A stretch of DNA of 6,444 nucleotides. It comes from Actinomycetota bacterium (lineage in GTDB: Bacteria; Actinomycetota; Actinomycetes; Nanopelagicales; Nanopelagicaceae). The notes under the pieces were generated by a model. It was given only the letters and a program-made list of their open reading frames with translations. It ran no database searches and had not been told where the DNA came from. Shown one piece after another: positions 5,301 to 6,444 of the stretch (its first letter is position 1; each line of letters opens with the position of its first letter). The position numbers and the translations under genes were made by a program. The stretch covers positions 1 through 6,444 of the forward strand of contig WLME01000065.1 in the NCBI GenBank assembly GCA_009700365.1. Direction: 5' to 3'.

Positions 5301-5834
5301 ATGAGCCTTGCCCTGCCGGCGCCAGATATGGACCGCGCCATTACTCGTATTTCTCACGAGATTCTCGAACGTAACTCCGGTTCAGATTCCATAACACTCT
5401 TAGGCATTCCAACTCGCGGCGCACATTTAGCTGCCCGCATCGCCTCCAAAATTGAGGCTATCGAAGGAAGAGCCGCTCAGTGTGGAACTCTGGATATCAC
5501 TTTGCACCGTGATGATCTGCGCTTGCGACCGCCTCGCGCCTTGATGCCAACGACGATTCCGGCGCTTGGTGTTGAAGACCGCAATGTAATCCTCGTAGAC
5601 GATGTTCTCTTCTCAGGGCGCACTATCCGTGCAGCGCTGGATGCTCTCGGAGAAATTGGTAGACCTCGGACTGTGCAGTTAGCAGTCTTAGTCGATCGCG
5701 GCCATAGACAACTGCCCATAAGGGCAGATTATGTGGGTAAGAACTTGCCAACATCTCCAACTCAAATCATTAAGGTTCAATTCACTGAGCTCGATGGAGT
5801 CGATGCTGTCTCTCTTGAAGAAGGTGATAAGTAG
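5301..5834 (+). CDS. pyrR: Pyrimidine operon regulator PyrR / uracil phosphoribosyltransferase
   Basis: PyrR senses uridine nucleotides and binds pyr mRNA to lower expression of UMP synthesis; many members also have uracil phosphoribosyltransferase activity. The 177-residue protein shows the type I PRTase fold with LLGIPTRGAHLAARI (33-47), the family-typical GTLDITLHRDDL (62-73), the PRPP-binding motif VILVDDVLFSGRTIRAALDAL (96-116, with D100 and D101) and VDRGHRQLPIRADYVGKNLPTS (131-152). The ATG at 5301 is preceded at 6 bases by a strong AAGGAG (5289-5294). It gives an N terminus starting about ten residues before the first conserved helix (AITRISHEIL), shorter than the mycobacterial protein but normal for the family. 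The stop TAG overlaps the pyrB GTG by one base. The hairpin just upstream makes autoregulation very likely. Confidence 0.97.
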   Translation: MSLALPAPDMDRAITRISHEILERNSGSDSITLLGIPTRGAHLAARIASKIEAIEGRAAQCGTLDITLHRDDLRLRPPRALMPTTIPALGVEDRNVILVDDVLFSGRTIRAALDALGEIGRPRTVQLAVLVDRGHRQLPIRADYVGKNLPTSPTQIIKVQFTELDGVDAVSLEEGDK

Positions 5835-6444
5835 TGAGACACCTTCTATCAATTTCGGATCTAAGTAGAACTGAAGCTCTACAAATTCTCAATACAGCTG
5901 AGGAACTTGCAAAGGTTTCGGATGGCCCTATGAAGAAGCTTCCTACGCTTCGAGGACGAACAATCGTCAATCTCTTTGCAGAGGATTCAACACGCACTCG
6001 CATTTCATTCGAAGCGGCTGCAAAAAGATTGTCAGCAGATGTTATCAACTTCTCGGCCAAAGGATCGAGCGTCAGTAAAGGTGAATCGCTCAAAGATACG
6101 GCGCAGACTCTGCAAGCTATGGGAGCAGATGCGGTAATTATTCGCCACTCTGCATCAGGTGCTGCGCAACGTTTAGCAGATAATCAGTGGATGACTGGTT
6201 CGGTGGTAAATGCCGGAGATGGGACCCACGAGCACCCAAGCCAAGCACTTCTTGACGCATTCACTATTAGAAAAAACCTTGCTCATGGGGGAGATGACCT
6301 TACCGGTCTACATATTGCGATTGTTGGAGATGTTTTGCATTCACGTGTTGCACGTTCAAACGTACTGCTTCTTACCAAACTTGGAGCAAAGGTTACGTTG
6401 GTTGCCCCTCCAACACTTCTTCCAGTAGGAATAGATTCGTGGCC
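5834..6444 (+). CDS. pyrB: Aspartate carbamoyltransferase catalytic subunit, 3' end outside window
   Basis: Aspartate carbamoyltransferase joins carbamoyl phosphate and aspartate, the committed step of pyrimidine synthesis in the cytosol. The frame is open from the GTG at 5834 to the right edge, 203 codons of an expected total near 310. The carbamoyl-phosphate domain is complete: FAEDSTRTRISFE at 48-60 with STRTR at 52-56, SVSKGESLKDTAQTL (79-93, Lys82), IIRH with R104, and HPSQALLD (134-141) with His134. The aspartate-binding domain starts with LHIAIVGDVLHSRVARSN. The SVSKGESL loop marks it as an aspartate rather than ornithine enzyme. The GTG start is chosen for the one-base overlap with the pyrR stop (TAGTG, 5832-5836), the purine-rich AAGAAGG about 9 bases upstream, and an N terminus reading RHLLSISDLSRTEALQIL that aligns with the family. 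pyrC and carA are expected next. Confidence 0.97.
   Translation, partial: MRHLLSISDLSRTEALQILNTAEELAKVSDGPMKKLPTLRGRTIVNLFAEDSTRTRISFEAAAKRLSADVINFSAKGSSVSKGESLKDTAQTLQAMGADAVIIRHSASGAAQRLADNQWMTGSVVNAGDGTHEHPSQALLDAFTIRKNLAHGGDDLTGLHIAIVGDVLHSRVARSNVLLLTKLGAKVTLVAPPTLLPVGIDSW

Noticed and set aside
6210..6428. 72-codon + strand frame near the right edge
   Set aside because: It is inside pyrB in another frame; the pyrB frame has the carbamoyltransferase motifs and runs open to the edge.

Overview
This window is a stretch of conserved actinobacterial core chromosome. Base composition looks like the upper 40s %GC by eye, which is low for the phylum. The gene order (prepilin peptidase, aroC, aroK, aroB, aroQ, efp, nusB, bldD, pyrR, pyrB), a bldD gene, an EF-P with the actinobacterial PGKGP loop and very tight spacing all fit a streamlined planktonic actinobacterium, for example the freshwater acI group (Nanopelagicales). 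That lineage is inferred from gene order, protein signatures and composition only.

Layout. At 2-415 is the end of a small type IV prepilin peptidase-like membrane protein that is open to the left edge. From 452 to 3626 there is a compact shikimate-pathway operon on the + strand: aroC (chorismate synthase), aroK (shikimate kinase), aroB (3-dehydroquinate synthase) and aroQ (type II 3-dehydroquinase). Together these cover steps 2, 3, 5 and 7 from DAHP to chorismate. The last three genes are joined by ATGA start/stop overlaps. A 64-bp gap holding two inverted repeats and a promoter-like motif precedes efp (elongation factor P), which overlaps nusB (antitermination factor) by one base in a TAGTG junction.

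bldD lies on the - strand from 5177 to 4677. It converges on nusB with only 3 bp between the stop codons and diverges from pyrR. It encodes a BldD-type regulator that keeps the complete RxD-x8-RxxD cyclic-di-GMP signature. The 123-bp bldD/pyrR gap carries candidate divergent promoters and a clear PyrR-binding RNA hairpin whose lower stem includes the pyrR Shine-Dalgarno sequence. pyrR (uracil-sensing RNA-binding regulator) is followed with a one-base overlap by pyrB (aspartate carbamoyltransferase), which is cut off by the right edge after 203 codons.

The window therefore combines aromatic amino acid precursor synthesis, translation and transcription factors, and the start of the pyrimidine operon under probable translational autoregulation. 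I found no mobile elements, CRISPR arrays, tRNA or rRNA genes, and no convincing sign of an undescribed multigene system. The points most worth a second look are regulatory: the PyrR operator, the aroQ-efp intergenic repeats, and a c-di-GMP-competent BldD in what looks like a streamlined genome.
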